Source of the DNA: JAHEJX01 sp041605955
Lineage (GTDB): Bacteria > Actinomycetota > Acidimicrobiia > Spongiisociales > UBA5794
NCBI GenBank assembly: GCA_041605955.1
Contig: JBFIXI010000035.1
Location: 1 to 41,159, forward strand
Length of the DNA stretch: 41,159 bases
Direction of reading: 5' to 3'
Below, piece after piece: positions 15,938-23,368 of this stretch (position 1 is its first letter; each line of letters starts with the position of its first letter). Below the pieces are notes generated by a model. The model saw nothing but the letters and a program-made list of their open reading frames with translations. It did no database searches and was not told the DNA's origin. The translations under genes were made by a program, and so were the position numbers.

Positions 15938-16745
15938 GGCGCCTCCTGTACTCACGGGCCAGCTCGCGGTAGGCAATGGCGCCCCGCGACATTGGATCGT
16001 ACGCCTCGATGGGCTCTCCGTACGATGGAGCCTCCGAGAGGCGCACCGTTCTCGGAATCACCGTTCGATAAGTGGTTTCTCCGAAGTGCTGCCGCACCTG
16101 TTCGACGACATCGGAGGACAACGTCGTTCGACCGTCGAACATCGTTAGGATCACTCCTTCAACCTCGAGTTGAGGGTTCAGGTTGTGCTGCACCAGTTTG
16201 ACGTTGCGCATCAGCTGAGAAACGCCCTCGAGCGCGTAATACTCGCACTGGATGGGGATCATTACTTCGTCGGCGGCCGCGAGCCCGTTGACGGTGAGCA
16301 GCCCGAGCGATGGTGGACAATCGATCAGGATGACGTCGTACTCCTCGCGAGCTGGCTTGAGTGCGTTGGCCAGCCGCATTTCGCGGGAGAACAGCGAAAC
16401 CAACTCGATCTCAGCACCGGCCAACTCGATCGTCGCCGGTACCAGGAACAAATCCCGCACGCTGGTCGGCTCAACCACGTCCTCCAACGGGGCCTCGTCG
16501 ATGAGCAGGTCGTAGGTAGATCGGGTGATCGAGGTGCGGTCGATGTCCAACCCCGAAGAGGTATTCCCTTGGGGATCAAGGTCTACCAGGAGCACGCGTT
16601 CTCCCTGAAAGGCCAGGCAGGCACCCAGATTGATCGTGGTTGTCGACTTGCCGACGCCGCCTTTTTGGTTGGCTATGGCCGTGATCGCCGCGGATCGGGC
16701 CGAAGAATCCGGTGAGGTCATGGCCGGGAGCATAGCCTCCGTCAT
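15924..16745 (-). CDS. parA: Chromosome partitioning ATPase ParA
   Basis: A Walker-type ATPase (Soj/ParA) that binds DNA non-specifically when ATP-bound and moves ParB-parS complexes. Deviant Walker A is KGGVGKSTT, followed by VLLVDLDPQGNTSSGL (switch I/A') and DVILIDCPPSLGLLT (Walker B). The start is uncertain: ATG 16745 forms an ATGA overlap with the rsmG stop (used here, 273 residues); ATG 16733 is two bases after a GGAGG and ATG 16721 is the shortest. All retain the full ATPase. It sits in the rsmG-parA-parB run as in most actinobacteria. Confidence 0.95.
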   Translation of the reverse strand: MTEAMLPAMTSPDSSARSAAITAIANQKGGVGKSTTTINLGACLAFQGERVLLVDLDPQGNTSSGLDIDRTSITRSTYDLLIDEAPLEDVVEPTSVRDLFLVPATIELAGAEIELVSLFSREMRLANALKPAREEYDVILIDCPPSLGLLTVNGLAAADEVMIPIQCEYYALEGVSQLMRNVKLVQHNLNPQLEVEGVILTMFDGRTTLSSDVVEQVRQHFGETTYRTVIPRTVRLSEAPSYGEPIEAYDPMSRGAIAYRELAREYRRRHGRT

Positions 16746-17365
16746 TCCGAAAGCGAGGCCTTCAGCAGCCATGATGCGTGGCCCAGCAGATGCGGCGGTA
16801 CCTCAATGATGTCCCAGCCGGCGAGCTCCACCGGCGCAGAGGTGCCAAACGATCCCGCACTCACGACGAATCGCCCTTGGGGAAGAAGTGAACGGACCGT
16901 CTGCAACAGCCGATCAGGCTGCTGGAAGGCCCGCGACACCGCCCCCTGCGCCGCCAGCGACATGTGCTGCGCATCGCCATGAATCACCGTGACGTTGGGA
17001 AGCTCCAGAATAGCGCTCACCCGTCGCACGAGCCGGCACCGTTTGTCCGAACGGTCGACTAGCACGAACTCGGTTGCGGGCTGGGCGACGGCCAGGGGGA
17101 TCCCCGGCAGGCCAATCCCGGTGCCAATGTCGACTATGGAATCGACAGCCTCGAGGCCGGCCAGGAACGTCAGCGAATCGCCGATGTGGCGACTCCACAG
17201 TCGCCTCACCTCGTTGGGCCCGAGACCGCCGGAAGCGATGCCCTCGGAGGCCAACCACTCGGCGAGCCTCACCAGCTTGGGTAGCGCCCGTTCGACGGTT
17301 TCTTCATATCCGGCCCATCGCAGCACGGCAGCGGCCAGCTCGGGGCCCTCGATGCGGGCGGACAT
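16742..17365 (-). CDS. rsmG: 16S rRNA (guanine527-N7)-methyltransferase RsmG (GidB)
   Basis: A 207-residue SAM-dependent methyltransferase that methylates G527 of 16S rRNA; loss gives low-level streptomycin resistance in several bacteria. SAM motif I reads VDIGTGIGLPGIPLAV, preceded by the family stretch WSRHIGDSLTFL, with VLVDRSDKRCRLVRR (acidic loop) and GDAQHM further on. ATG at 17365. Its TGA overlaps the parA ATG by four bases, implying coupled translation. Confidence 0.95.
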   Translation of the reverse strand: MSARIEGPELAAAVLRWAGYEETVERALPKLVRLAEWLASEGIASGGLGPNEVRRLWSRHIGDSLTFLAGLEAVDSIVDIGTGIGLPGIPLAVAQPATEFVLVDRSDKRCRLVRRVSAILELPNVTVIHGDAQHMSLAAQGAVSRAFQQPDRLLQTVRSLLPQGRFVVSAGSFGTSAPVELAGWDIIEVPPHLLGHASWLLKASLSE

Positions 17366-17499
17366 AGCTCCGAATGCTAATCGGCACCACTCCGCGCTTC
17401 ACCCGGGTAGAGCCGTCCCCCCGGAGCGATTACGCGGAAAAATGAGTGACTGGTCGACAAGTCCCAGTCCTGCTGCCTTTTTCGTCGAGGGAGCCTGCG

Positions 17500-17515
17500 G
17501 TTTTCACGTGAAATC
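17500..17515. promoter_or_regulatory. parS-like ParB binding site
   Basis: GTTTTCACGTGAAATC contains a perfect 12-bp palindrome TTTCACGTGAAA (17502-17513), the core of the bacterial parS consensus TGTTTCACGTGAAACA; the outer two bases on each side deviate (12 of 16 match). It lies in the 171-base gap between jag and rsmG, 1.6-2.4 kb from parAB and about 5 kb from the probable oriC, which is where parS sites cluster. No other copy of this core was found in the window. Confidence 0.65.
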
Positions 17516-17536
17516 GGCGGCGCCCCGGATTCAGAC

Positions 17537-18469
17537 CTACTGGGCTGGTGCCACCACCACGGAGCGGTTTGGATCCTCTCCCTCCGAGAACGACCGGACG
17601 CCCTCGATAGCCGCAATGGCGTCGTGGACGACCTTTCGGTCGGCGGGATTCATCGGCTCCAGCATCACCTCGCCACCCTCCTCCTTCACCTGCTCGGCGA
17701 GTCTGCCGGCATAGATGGTGAGAGCCTCGCGACGACGCTCGGCATAGCCGGCGATGTCGATACGCATCCGGGGGGCGCCGTACGTCTTGCGCTGCACCAC
17801 GGTGCGGGTCAGTTCGAGCACCGACTGCATGATCGTTCCTCGGCTACCGACCAGCGCTTCAGTATCGCCATCGACATTCAGATAGAGGATGTCCTCGTCG
17901 ATGCGGCTCGTGACCTCGCCATCCAGCCCGAAAGCATCAACCAGGCCCTTCAGAAACTCGACTGCTACCTCGGCCTGCTCCTCGATGGTGGCCGCTTCTC
18001 GTTCTGGGCCTTTTGATTCGGACACGGCTGCCTCCATTGCCGGACGCTTGCTCTGTGAGCTGCGCTTGCTATCTGAGCCCTTTTGTCGGCTCGCCCTCTC
18101 ATTGCGATCTTTGCTGCGAGAACGTGTCGCCGCCCGCCCACCACCGGCGGCCGGCTCACGATCTCGTGAGCCGTTGCCCCTGCCCTTCTCCTGCCGGCGG
18201 CGATCTGTGTCGGCGGGGGTGCCCTTGGCCGATTGATCCGGCTGCGCAGTTCGGCTGGAGCTCTTCGACCGGCGGCGGCGGCGGCGCCGGCCCGACGGTT
18301 TGCGCGTCACCTTTACCAGAGCCAGCTGCGAGCCGAGCCCCAAGAAGCCCTTCTTCGGTTCCCGCAGCACCTCGATCTCGACCTGGTCGGCGCTCTGCAA
18401 TCCCAACTCGGCCAACGCCGCTTGCACGGCATCGTCGACCGACTCTCCTTCGGCTTCTAACCACTCCAT
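17537..18469 (-). CDS. jag: Jag/KhpB-type RNA-binding protein (Jag-N, KH, R3H)
   Basis: A 310-residue protein; the ATG 18469 is chosen because the conserved Jag-N domain begins MEWLEAEGESVDDAV, and the upstream extension overlaps yidC. Domains in order: Jag-N (1-60, with GFLGLGSQ), a long basic Arg/Ser/Lys-rich low-complexity linker (about 60-170), a KH domain with the GxxG loop GSRGTI, and a C-terminal R3H domain (RKVVHDA). KhpB binds RNA with KhpA and affects cell elongation and division in Gram-positives. It follows yidC by seven bases, the standard gene pair. The linker is unusually long and highly charged. Confidence 0.92.
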   Translation of the reverse strand: MEWLEAEGESVDDAVQAALAELGLQSADQVEIEVLREPKKGFLGLGSQLALVKVTRKPSGRRRRRRRSKSSSRTAQPDQSAKGTPADTDRRRQEKGRGNGSRDREPAAGGGRAATRSRSKDRNERASRQKGSDSKRSSQSKRPAMEAAVSESKGPEREAATIEEQAEVAVEFLKGLVDAFGLDGEVTSRIDEDILYLNVDGDTEALVGSRGTIMQSVLELTRTVVQRKTYGAPRMRIDIAGYAERRREALTIYAGRLAEQVKEEGGEVMLEPMNPADRKVVHDAIAAIEGVRSFSEGEDPNRSVVVAPAQ

Positions 18470-18476
18470 GGTCCGA

Positions 18477-19373
18477 TTACTTCCTCCTGCGCCGATTGCG
18501 CTTCTTTTTGCTGGCATGCGGCGAGGGTCGGCTCGGAATCGGCTTCGGCTCAGTCTCGGGCTCGGCAATGGCTGCCTTAGCCCCACCTGAAGTTGAGGTT
18601 GAGACCTCGCTGCTGTCCGCGTCAAGACCCAGGATGTATGCCTGCTGACCTACCCGGAAAATGTTGGAGGTTGCGAAGTAGAGGACCAATCCCGTCGGGA
18701 AGTTCCACGAGAAAATCCCGAACAGGAGCGGCAGGAAACGCATCGCGTTCTGTACACCCTGCTGCTGCGGAGTCTGGCTGTCCTTGTCGTCCTTGCGGCG
18801 CCGCATGGTCTGCACGCTCTGCCAATAGCCGGTACCGACGACGATCAGAATCAATATCAAGTAGGGGATGAGTTGAACGAATCCATCACCCGAGGCGGTG
18901 CTCGGGGTGATCTGGAGGTCCATTGACAGGAAGTCGGTCTTCCCGGCCAACAGCGCCTCGGCCAGCTTGGAACCGGCGGGAATGGCGCTCGTACCCTCCT
19001 GGAGTGCTTCTTGCGAGATGCGCAACACCGTGAAAAGGGCGAACCAGATCGGCATTTGGATCAAGAGAGGAAGGCAGCCGGCAGCCGGGTTGACCCCTCG
19101 TTCCTGGTACAGCTCCATCAACTTGGCGTTCAGCACCTGCCGGTCGTCCTTGAACTCCTTCTGGAGCTTCTTGACATCGGGCTGAATCTCCTGCATCGCT
19201 TTCATGGAGCGGGTCTGCTTGAGCGTCAGCGGGAAGAGCAGCAGGCTGACCGCCAGCGTCAACAGGATGATGGCGACGCCATAACGTGCCGAGCCGAGAC
19301 CAGCCGGCAGGATCGAGTAGAAGAAGCTCAATACGCTTCCCAGGGCACCTGTTAAAATATTCCAGCCCGGCAT
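18477..19373 (-). CDS. yidC: Membrane protein insertase YidC
   Basis: A 298-residue Oxa1/YidC/Alb3 insertase of the short Gram-positive type, without the large periplasmic domain. It has the conserved core (YGVAIILLTLAVSLLLFPLTLKQ, the coiled MKAMQEIQPDVKKLQKEF hairpin, GCLPLLIQMPIWFALFTVLR), later spans around WNFPTGLVLYFATSNIF, and a basic C-terminal tail that helps bind ribosomes. A positively charged Arg lies in the first core span as in the family. ATG 19373, four bases after the yidD stop. Confidence 0.95.
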   Translation of the reverse strand: MPGWNILTGALGSVLSFFYSILPAGLGSARYGVAIILLTLAVSLLLFPLTLKQTRSMKAMQEIQPDVKKLQKEFKDDRQVLNAKLMELYQERGVNPAAGCLPLLIQMPIWFALFTVLRISQEALQEGTSAIPAGSKLAEALLAGKTDFLSMDLQITPSTASGDGFVQLIPYLILILIVVGTGYWQSVQTMRRRKDDKDSQTPQQQGVQNAMRFLPLLFGIFSWNFPTGLVLYFATSNIFRVGQQAYILGLDADSSEVSTSTSGGAKAAIAEPETEPKPIPSRPSPHASKKKRNRRRRK

Positions 19374-19376
19374 GGC

Positions 19377-19691
19377 TCAGTCGATTCCTTCTTCGTTGGT
19401 CCCGTCCGATGCAACGGCGGGTGCTGCCGACTCGGGCACCGGGTCATAGCCCCCCGCGTGGAAAGGATGGCAGCGGCCCACCCGCCGCATCGCCAGCCAG
19501 CTACCGCGGAGTGCCCCATATCTGGAAAGAGCTTCCAGGGCATAGGATGAGCACGTGGGATGGAAGCGGCAGTTTCGGCCCAGCAGCGGCGAGACGAACC
19601 GGCGGTATGCCCATATCAGCCCGATCAGCCACCAAGAGACGTGATAAGGCCGCAGCCGAGCCGGCCGCTGGCCCATCGTCGCTCCGATCAT
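19377..19691 (-). CDS. yidD: Membrane protein insertion efficiency factor YidD
   Basis: A 104-residue small protein with the family core IWAYRRFVSPLLGRNCRFHPTCSSYALEALSRYG and the later GRCHPFHAGGYDPVP, including the three conserved cysteines. The ATG at 19691 overlaps the rnpA stop as ATGA, which fixes the start and indicates coupling. It assists YidC-dependent insertion. The standard order rpmH-rnpA-yidD-yidC-jag is complete. Confidence 0.94.
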   Translation of the reverse strand: MIGATMGQRPARLRPYHVSWWLIGLIWAYRRFVSPLLGRNCRFHPTCSSYALEALSRYGALRGSWLAMRRVGRCHPFHAGGYDPVPESAAPAVASDGTNEEGID

Positions 19692-20047
19692 TCCATCTCC
19701 TCTAGTGGCTCCGTCGCCGTCTTCAACCAACCGACGAGACGATCGAACGGCGCATCCGGAGCACCTCGCCGGGCGATGACAACATACGTCATCCCGTCTC
19801 GTAGCCGTACCCGCTCCATCGCAGCTCGTAGCCGCCGCTTGGCGCGATTACGCCTGACCGCGTTACCCACCTCTCTGCCGGCCACGAAGGCGACCTGGGG
19901 TGGCCCTTCGGATCCCCTCGACGTGAGCACAACCACTGCACCGGCTGCACGGCGGCTGCCTCGATAGGCGGCGGCAAGACTCTTGCGGCCGCGTAGCGAG
20001 ACGTATGGGCGCCCGCTACGCGCTGAGGCGCTGACGCCCTTTGGCAC
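19688..20047 (-). CDS. rnpA: Ribonuclease P protein component
   Basis: A 119-residue basic protein that binds the RNase P RNA for tRNA 5' maturation. It has the RNR motif NAVRRNRAKRRLR and the aromatic start region RKSLAAAYRGSRRAAG. The only in-frame start that keeps the whole fold is GTG 20047, so rnpA begins inside rpmH and overlaps it by 32 bases. Long rpmH/rnpA overlaps are known elsewhere (Thermus), but most actinobacteria have separate genes. Confidence 0.93.
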   Translation of the reverse strand: MPKGVSASARSGRPYVSLRGRKSLAAAYRGSRRAAGAVVVLTSRGSEGPPQVAFVAGREVGNAVRRNRAKRRLRAAMERVRLRDGMTYVVIARRGAPDAPFDRLVGWLKTATEPLEEME

Positions 20048-20150
20048 GGCGGCGCTTGACGATGGCGCGTCCGGCTCGCGTCCGCATGCGGGCGCGAAAG
20101 CCGTGCTTGCGCTTACGGCGTCGTACGTTCGGTTGGTAGGTGCGCTTCAT
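20016..20150 (-). CDS. rpmH: 50S ribosomal protein L34
   Basis: A 44-residue protein, MKRTYQPNVRRRKRKHGFRA and onward, an exact L34 type with C-terminal KRRRAKGRQRLSA. The ATG 20150 was chosen from the L34 hallmark start; an upstream in-frame extension is not conserved. AGGA lies about ten bases upstream. First gene of the leftward origin operon. Confidence 0.97.
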   Translation of the reverse strand: MKRTYQPNVRRRKRKHGFRARMRTRAGRAIVKRRRAKGRQRLSA

Positions 20151-20188
20151 CGAGAAGGATTCCTGGGGAAGGCGCGGTTCGGCAAGGA

Positions 20189-20217
20189 AGGTTACGGAGG
20201 GTCCCAATCCTTGTCAA
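20189..20217 (-). promoter_or_regulatory. Probable rpmH promoter
   Basis: On the minus strand a perfect -35 box TTGACA (20217-20212) is followed after 17 bases by TAACCT (20194-20189) as a weak -10. Transcription would begin about 30 bases before the L34 start. It drives rpmH-rnpA-yidD-yidC-jag away from dnaA. Confidence 0.55.
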
Positions 20218-20426
20218 AGCTAAGGTGGCCAACGGCTCCGGCCGCGGTGTGTATCGCGAAAATAACCTCTCGATCGCGAAACATTGATTAGGGGGTCGAG
20301 CCGCCGATCCACGGAATCTTGTCTGCCGGCCATCGCCACCCCCGATGGCCAGAAGCGTTGGCTCACAACGACTTTCGCATACTACGGCTGCAACACGACG
20401 GGTCGATAGCGGCGGATTTGTCGTTC

Positions 20427-20456
20427 TTGATGCCGTCCGCTTCCGGTTCCTACACT
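20427..20456 (+). promoter_or_regulatory. Candidate dnaA promoter
   Basis: TTGATG (20427-20432), an 18-base spacer and TACACT (20451-20456) resemble a primary-sigma promoter pointing into dnaA; the leader would be about 240 bases and would contain the DnaA boxes at 20559-20591. This fits autoregulation by DnaA. Box scores are modest. Confidence 0.3.
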
Positions 20457-20558
20457 CGCCAACCGCCATAGGCGGGCCGAATCAACCACTTCCCCGGCAG
20501 AAGACGCCAGAAAGAAGACGAAGGGCTCGACCGGCCGGAGGGCTGGAAGAGGTAGGGA

Positions 20559-20591
20559 TTCTCCACACCTTGTGGATAGGTGTGTGGATTC
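20559..20591. promoter_or_regulatory. DnaA-box cluster upstream of dnaA
   Basis: Three DnaA-box-like 9-mers in 33 bases: TTCTCCACA (20559-20567, + strand), TGTGGATAG (20571-20579, minus-strand CTATCCACA, one mismatch to TTATCCACA) and TGTGGATTC (20583-20591, minus strand, two mismatches). They suggest DnaA autoregulation of dnaA or an origin subsite. Confidence 0.55.
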
Positions 20592-20705
20592 CTTCTAGAT
20601 ACATGGCTGCCAGCACGACGGGGAACCGGGAGATCCCCCAGCCTGGATCGCGGCCCCAGCCAGCCATCTAGCAGGGACATCAAGCAGGACAGGATCGGCG
20701 CTACC

Positions 20706-22088
20706 GTGACATCTCAGTGGTCGAAATCGCTTTGGGAACAATTCCAAGATCAGTTGGAGGCGCGCGTCACGCCGGTCGCCTGGCAAACCTGGATCGAACC
20801 GCTGCAGCCCGAGTTCCACGACGACACCCTGGTCCTGACGGCGCCTTCGGACTTCCACCGCCGCTGGGTGGCGGATCGCTACCTCGGTGCCATCCAGCAG
20901 GCTGCGAGGGAAGCCTTCGGGGCCACAACGACCGTCTCCTTGAGCGTCGCAGAGACCCTGCTGGAGCAAGACGATCCTTCTTCGACAGTTGGCGGTGATC
21001 GGGTCGTTGGCGCAGCGGGGACCGATCTGGCCGCCGGACTACCTCCGCTGACCCAGGACTACGAATCCAGCCTGATTGCGAAGTACACGTTCGAGAACTT
21101 CGTCGTCGGGCCCTCCAATCGGTTCGCCTGGGCAGCTGCGATGGCGGTGGGGGAGCAAGCATCGCGTAATTACAACCCGCTGTTCATCTATGGCCACGCC
21201 GGCCTGGGGAAGACGCACCTGCTCCATGCCGTCGGTCATCAACGCAAAGAGGTGCGACCGGCATCGACGGTTCGGTACGTGACGTCCGAGCAGTTCTTCA
21301 ACGAGTTCATCAACGGAATCCGTCAGAAGCGGATGGAAGACTTCAAGGCGAGGTACCGCACGATCGACGTGCTGCTAGTAGACGATGTCCAGTTCTTCGA
21401 AGGGAAGGAGCAGATCCTCGAAGAGTTTTTTCACACCTTCAATCACCTCTATGCGGCTGAGAAGCAGATCGTGATCAGCTCGGATCGTCATCCCAAGCAC
21501 CTGTCGACATTGGAGGACCGCATCCGCAGCCGGTTCGAGTGGGGACTAGTGACCGATGTGCAGCCGCCGGACGTGGAAACCCGACTCGCCATTCTGCGCA
21601 AGAACGCCGAATTCGCTCCCCGAACCGTTCCCGCCGAGGTGCTGCAGTTCATCGCCGAGAACGTCTCGGACAATATCCGCGAGCTGGAGGGCGCCCTGAC
21701 CCGGGTAACCGCATACGCCGCTCTGACTCACGAAGAGATCAGCCTGCAAACCGCCGAGGAGGTGCTGCGTGATCTGCTGCCCGGCGCGGACAGCTTGCGC
21801 GTGACCGCCGAGCAGATCATCAACAAGACGGCCGCCGTTGCCAATGTCTCGCAAGCCCAGCTCATCGGCCCGAGCCGTAAACAACCGCTCGCCCGCTGGC
21901 GCCAGATCGCCATGTACCTGTGCCGCGAGCTGACCGACCTCTCGCTGCCCAAGATCGGAGCCCAGTTCGGGGGTCGGGACCACACGACGGTGATTCACGC
22001 CGTCGAGAAAATCAAGGACTTGATGGCGGCCGACAAACAGGTCTTCGACGAGGTGACGGCCTTGTCCCAGCAGCTGAGGAAAACGTGA
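20706..22088 (+). CDS. dnaA: Chromosomal replication initiator protein DnaA
   Basis: A 460-residue protein from GTG 20706, chosen because domain I begins SLWEQFQDQLEARVTP directly after; the longer open frame upstream is intergenic. Domain I is residues 1-85; domain II is only a short linker (about 86-120), much shorter than in Streptomyces. Domain III is the AAA+ core with Walker A GHAGLGKT (163-170) and Walker B VLLVDD (222-227). Domain IV ends with the DNA-binding signature LSLPKIGAQFGGRDHTTVIHAVEKI. It binds the boxes on either side of its gene and opens oriC. Confidence 0.98.
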   Translation: MTSQWSKSLWEQFQDQLEARVTPVAWQTWIEPLQPEFHDDTLVLTAPSDFHRRWVADRYLGAIQQAAREAFGATTTVSLSVAETLLEQDDPSSTVGGDRVVGAAGTDLAAGLPPLTQDYESSLIAKYTFENFVVGPSNRFAWAAAMAVGEQASRNYNPLFIYGHAGLGKTHLLHAVGHQRKEVRPASTVRYVTSEQFFNEFINGIRQKRMEDFKARYRTIDVLLVDDVQFFEGKEQILEEFFHTFNHLYAAEKQIVISSDRHPKHLSTLEDRIRSRFEWGLVTDVQPPDVETRLAILRKNAEFAPRTVPAEVLQFIAENVSDNIRELEGALTRVTAYAALTHEEISLQTAEEVLRDLLPGADSLRVTAEQIINKTAAVANVSQAQLIGPSRKQPLARWRQIAMYLCRELTDLSLPKIGAQFGGRDHTTVIHAVEKIKDLMAADKQVFDEVTALSQQLRKT

Positions 22089-22271
22089 CAGTTATCCCCG
22101 CCAACTCCGCGGCCGGATACCGTGCCGTGGATAGACGTGCGTTTATTCCCATCCGCTGGGGATCGTCCACCTTCCCGGTGTACAGGTGCGATAGCGCACT
22201 TGTACACAATCCACAGGCCCTACTACGACTACTACTCTTTTGTATCAATAATTTGAAGAAGGAACAGAGCT
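22089..22271. other. oriC: Probable oriC (dnaA-dnaN intergenic region)
   Basis: A 183-base gap with several DnaA-box-like 9-mers: TTATCCCCG (22092-22100), CGTGGATAG (22126-22134, reverse), TTATTCCCA (22143-22151), TCGTCCACC (22163-22171), TTGTACACA (22200-22208, one mismatch to the actinobacterial TTGTCCACA) and CAATCCACA (22207-22215). The last pair is followed by a GC-rich GGCCC, a trinucleotide track and an AT-rich stretch (22238-22260), the order of a basal unwinding system. Location between dnaA and dnaN is the usual actinobacterial oriC. Confidence 0.82.
22220..22237 (-). promoter_or_regulatory. DnaA-trio element
   Basis: The + strand reads CTACTACGACTACTACTC, so the other strand reads 3'-GAT GAT GCT GAT GAT GAG-5': six trinucleotides, four exact copies of the 3'-GAT-5' DnaA-trio that guides DnaA onto single-stranded DNA. 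It lies five bases after the CAATCCACA box and directly before the AT-rich stretch, the arrangement described in Bacillus subtilis. Confidence 0.7.
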
Positions 22272-23348
22272 GTGCGAATCCGAGCTGAGCGAGACGATCT
22301 CGCCGACGTCCTAGCCCGTGCTGCCCGCGCCGTAGGAACGCGGTCGCCTCAGCAGATCCTGCAGGGCCTGCTGTGTGAAGTACGGGGTAGCCGCCTCGAG
22401 GTGACCGGCACCGATGGCGAGGTCACCATTCGAACGACGCTGGATGTCGAGGTGCTCAACGGTGGCCGCACGGTCGTTCCCGCCAAACTGGCTGCGGAGG
22501 CGGTGCGCAAGCTTCCGGCGGGTGCGGTGACCATGGCGGCGGCGGACGGTGAAGTGGAGATCACCGGCAGTGGACCACGGTTCCGATTGCGTGAGTTTGT
22601 GGTGAACGACTTTCCGGAAATCGCCGACACCATCGAGACGCCGATCGTCGAGGTCGACGGCGAGAAATTCATCGGGGCGCTGGCACAGGTCGGTGTCGCC
22701 GCGTCGGCAGACGATGCCCGGCCGACGTTGACCGGGGTGCTCTTCGAAAGCGGCGACGAGGGATTGCGGCTGGTCGCTACCGACTCGTATCGGCTGGCGT
22801 TGCGCGAGCTTCCCGGCGTTGCTACCGGCTTGAGCGCGTTGGTGCCCTATCGGGCGCTGCGGGAAGTAGGCCGTGCGATCGGAGAGGCCAAGATCGGAAT
22901 TCAACTTGACACCCGTGAAGCCGCTTTCAGCTCGGAACGGGGGCGAATGACAGCCCGGGTCATCGAGGCTACGTTCCCCAACTATCGCCAACTGCTGCCC
23001 GATGCCTACCCGAATCGTTTGGCGGTCGGCAAGGGGGCGCTGTTGGACGCGGTTGGCCGAGCCGCCCTCGTGGCGGAGGATCACATCCCGGTGCGGTTGT
23101 CGCTTCACGACGGCGGGGTGGAGCTGAGCGTCACTCGCCAGGAGGTAGGCGAGGAGAGCGAGCACATCGAGGCCGACTACGAAGGCGAGGATATGATTAT
23201 CGCCTTCAACACCCGCTACCTGACGGACGGGGTCAGCGCAGTATCGGGTGATGAGGTGGTGCTGGAGACCATCGATCCCCTAAAGCCAGGCATGATCAGC
23301 GGCGGCGGGGACGGCTTTCAGTACCTGTTGATGCCGGTACGCCTCTAG
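22272..23348 (+). CDS. dnaN: DNA polymerase III beta sliding clamp
   Basis: A 358-residue protein that dimerises into the ring-shaped processivity clamp. Three clamp folds are visible; characteristic stretches are RTPQQILQGLL-like (as RSPQQILQGLL), ARPTLTGVLFE, ATDSYRLALRE and the C-terminal hydrophobic-pocket end QYLLMPVRL. GTG 22272 has AAGAAGGAA upstream. It lies directly downstream of oriC and 20 bases before recF. Confidence 0.97.
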   Translation: MRIRAERDDLADVLARAARAVGTRSPQQILQGLLCEVRGSRLEVTGTDGEVTIRTTLDVEVLNGGRTVVPAKLAAEAVRKLPAGAVTMAAADGEVEITGSGPRFRLREFVVNDFPEIADTIETPIVEVDGEKFIGALAQVGVAASADDARPTLTGVLFESGDEGLRLVATDSYRLALRELPGVATGLSALVPYRALREVGRAIGEAKIGIQLDTREAAFSSERGRMTARVIEATFPNYRQLLPDAYPNRLAVGKGALLDAVGRAALVAEDHIPVRLSLHDGGVELSVTRQEVGEESEHIEADYEGEDMIIAFNTRYLTDGVSAVSGDEVVLETIDPLKPGMISGGGDGFQYLLMPVRL

Positions 23349-23368
23349 ACGCTCCCGGGCGGTCGGCC

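Larger units (their letters stand above)
20218..20705. other. rpmH-dnaA divergent intergenic region
   Basis: About 490 bases without a gene between the rpmH promoter and dnaA. It holds two copies of ATCGCGAAA (20253-20261 and 20273-20281) spaced 20 bases (two helical turns), a candidate dnaA promoter, and a cluster of DnaA-box-like sites close to dnaA. Open frames here are short and look like chance frames. No RNA gene was recognised. It lacks an AT-rich unwinding element, so the origin is more likely in the dnaA-dnaN gap. Confidence 0.7.

Noticed and set aside
20559..20591. The rpmH-dnaA gap as the main oriC
   Set aside because: It has DnaA boxes but no AT-rich unwinding stretch or trio; the dnaA-dnaN gap has all three.
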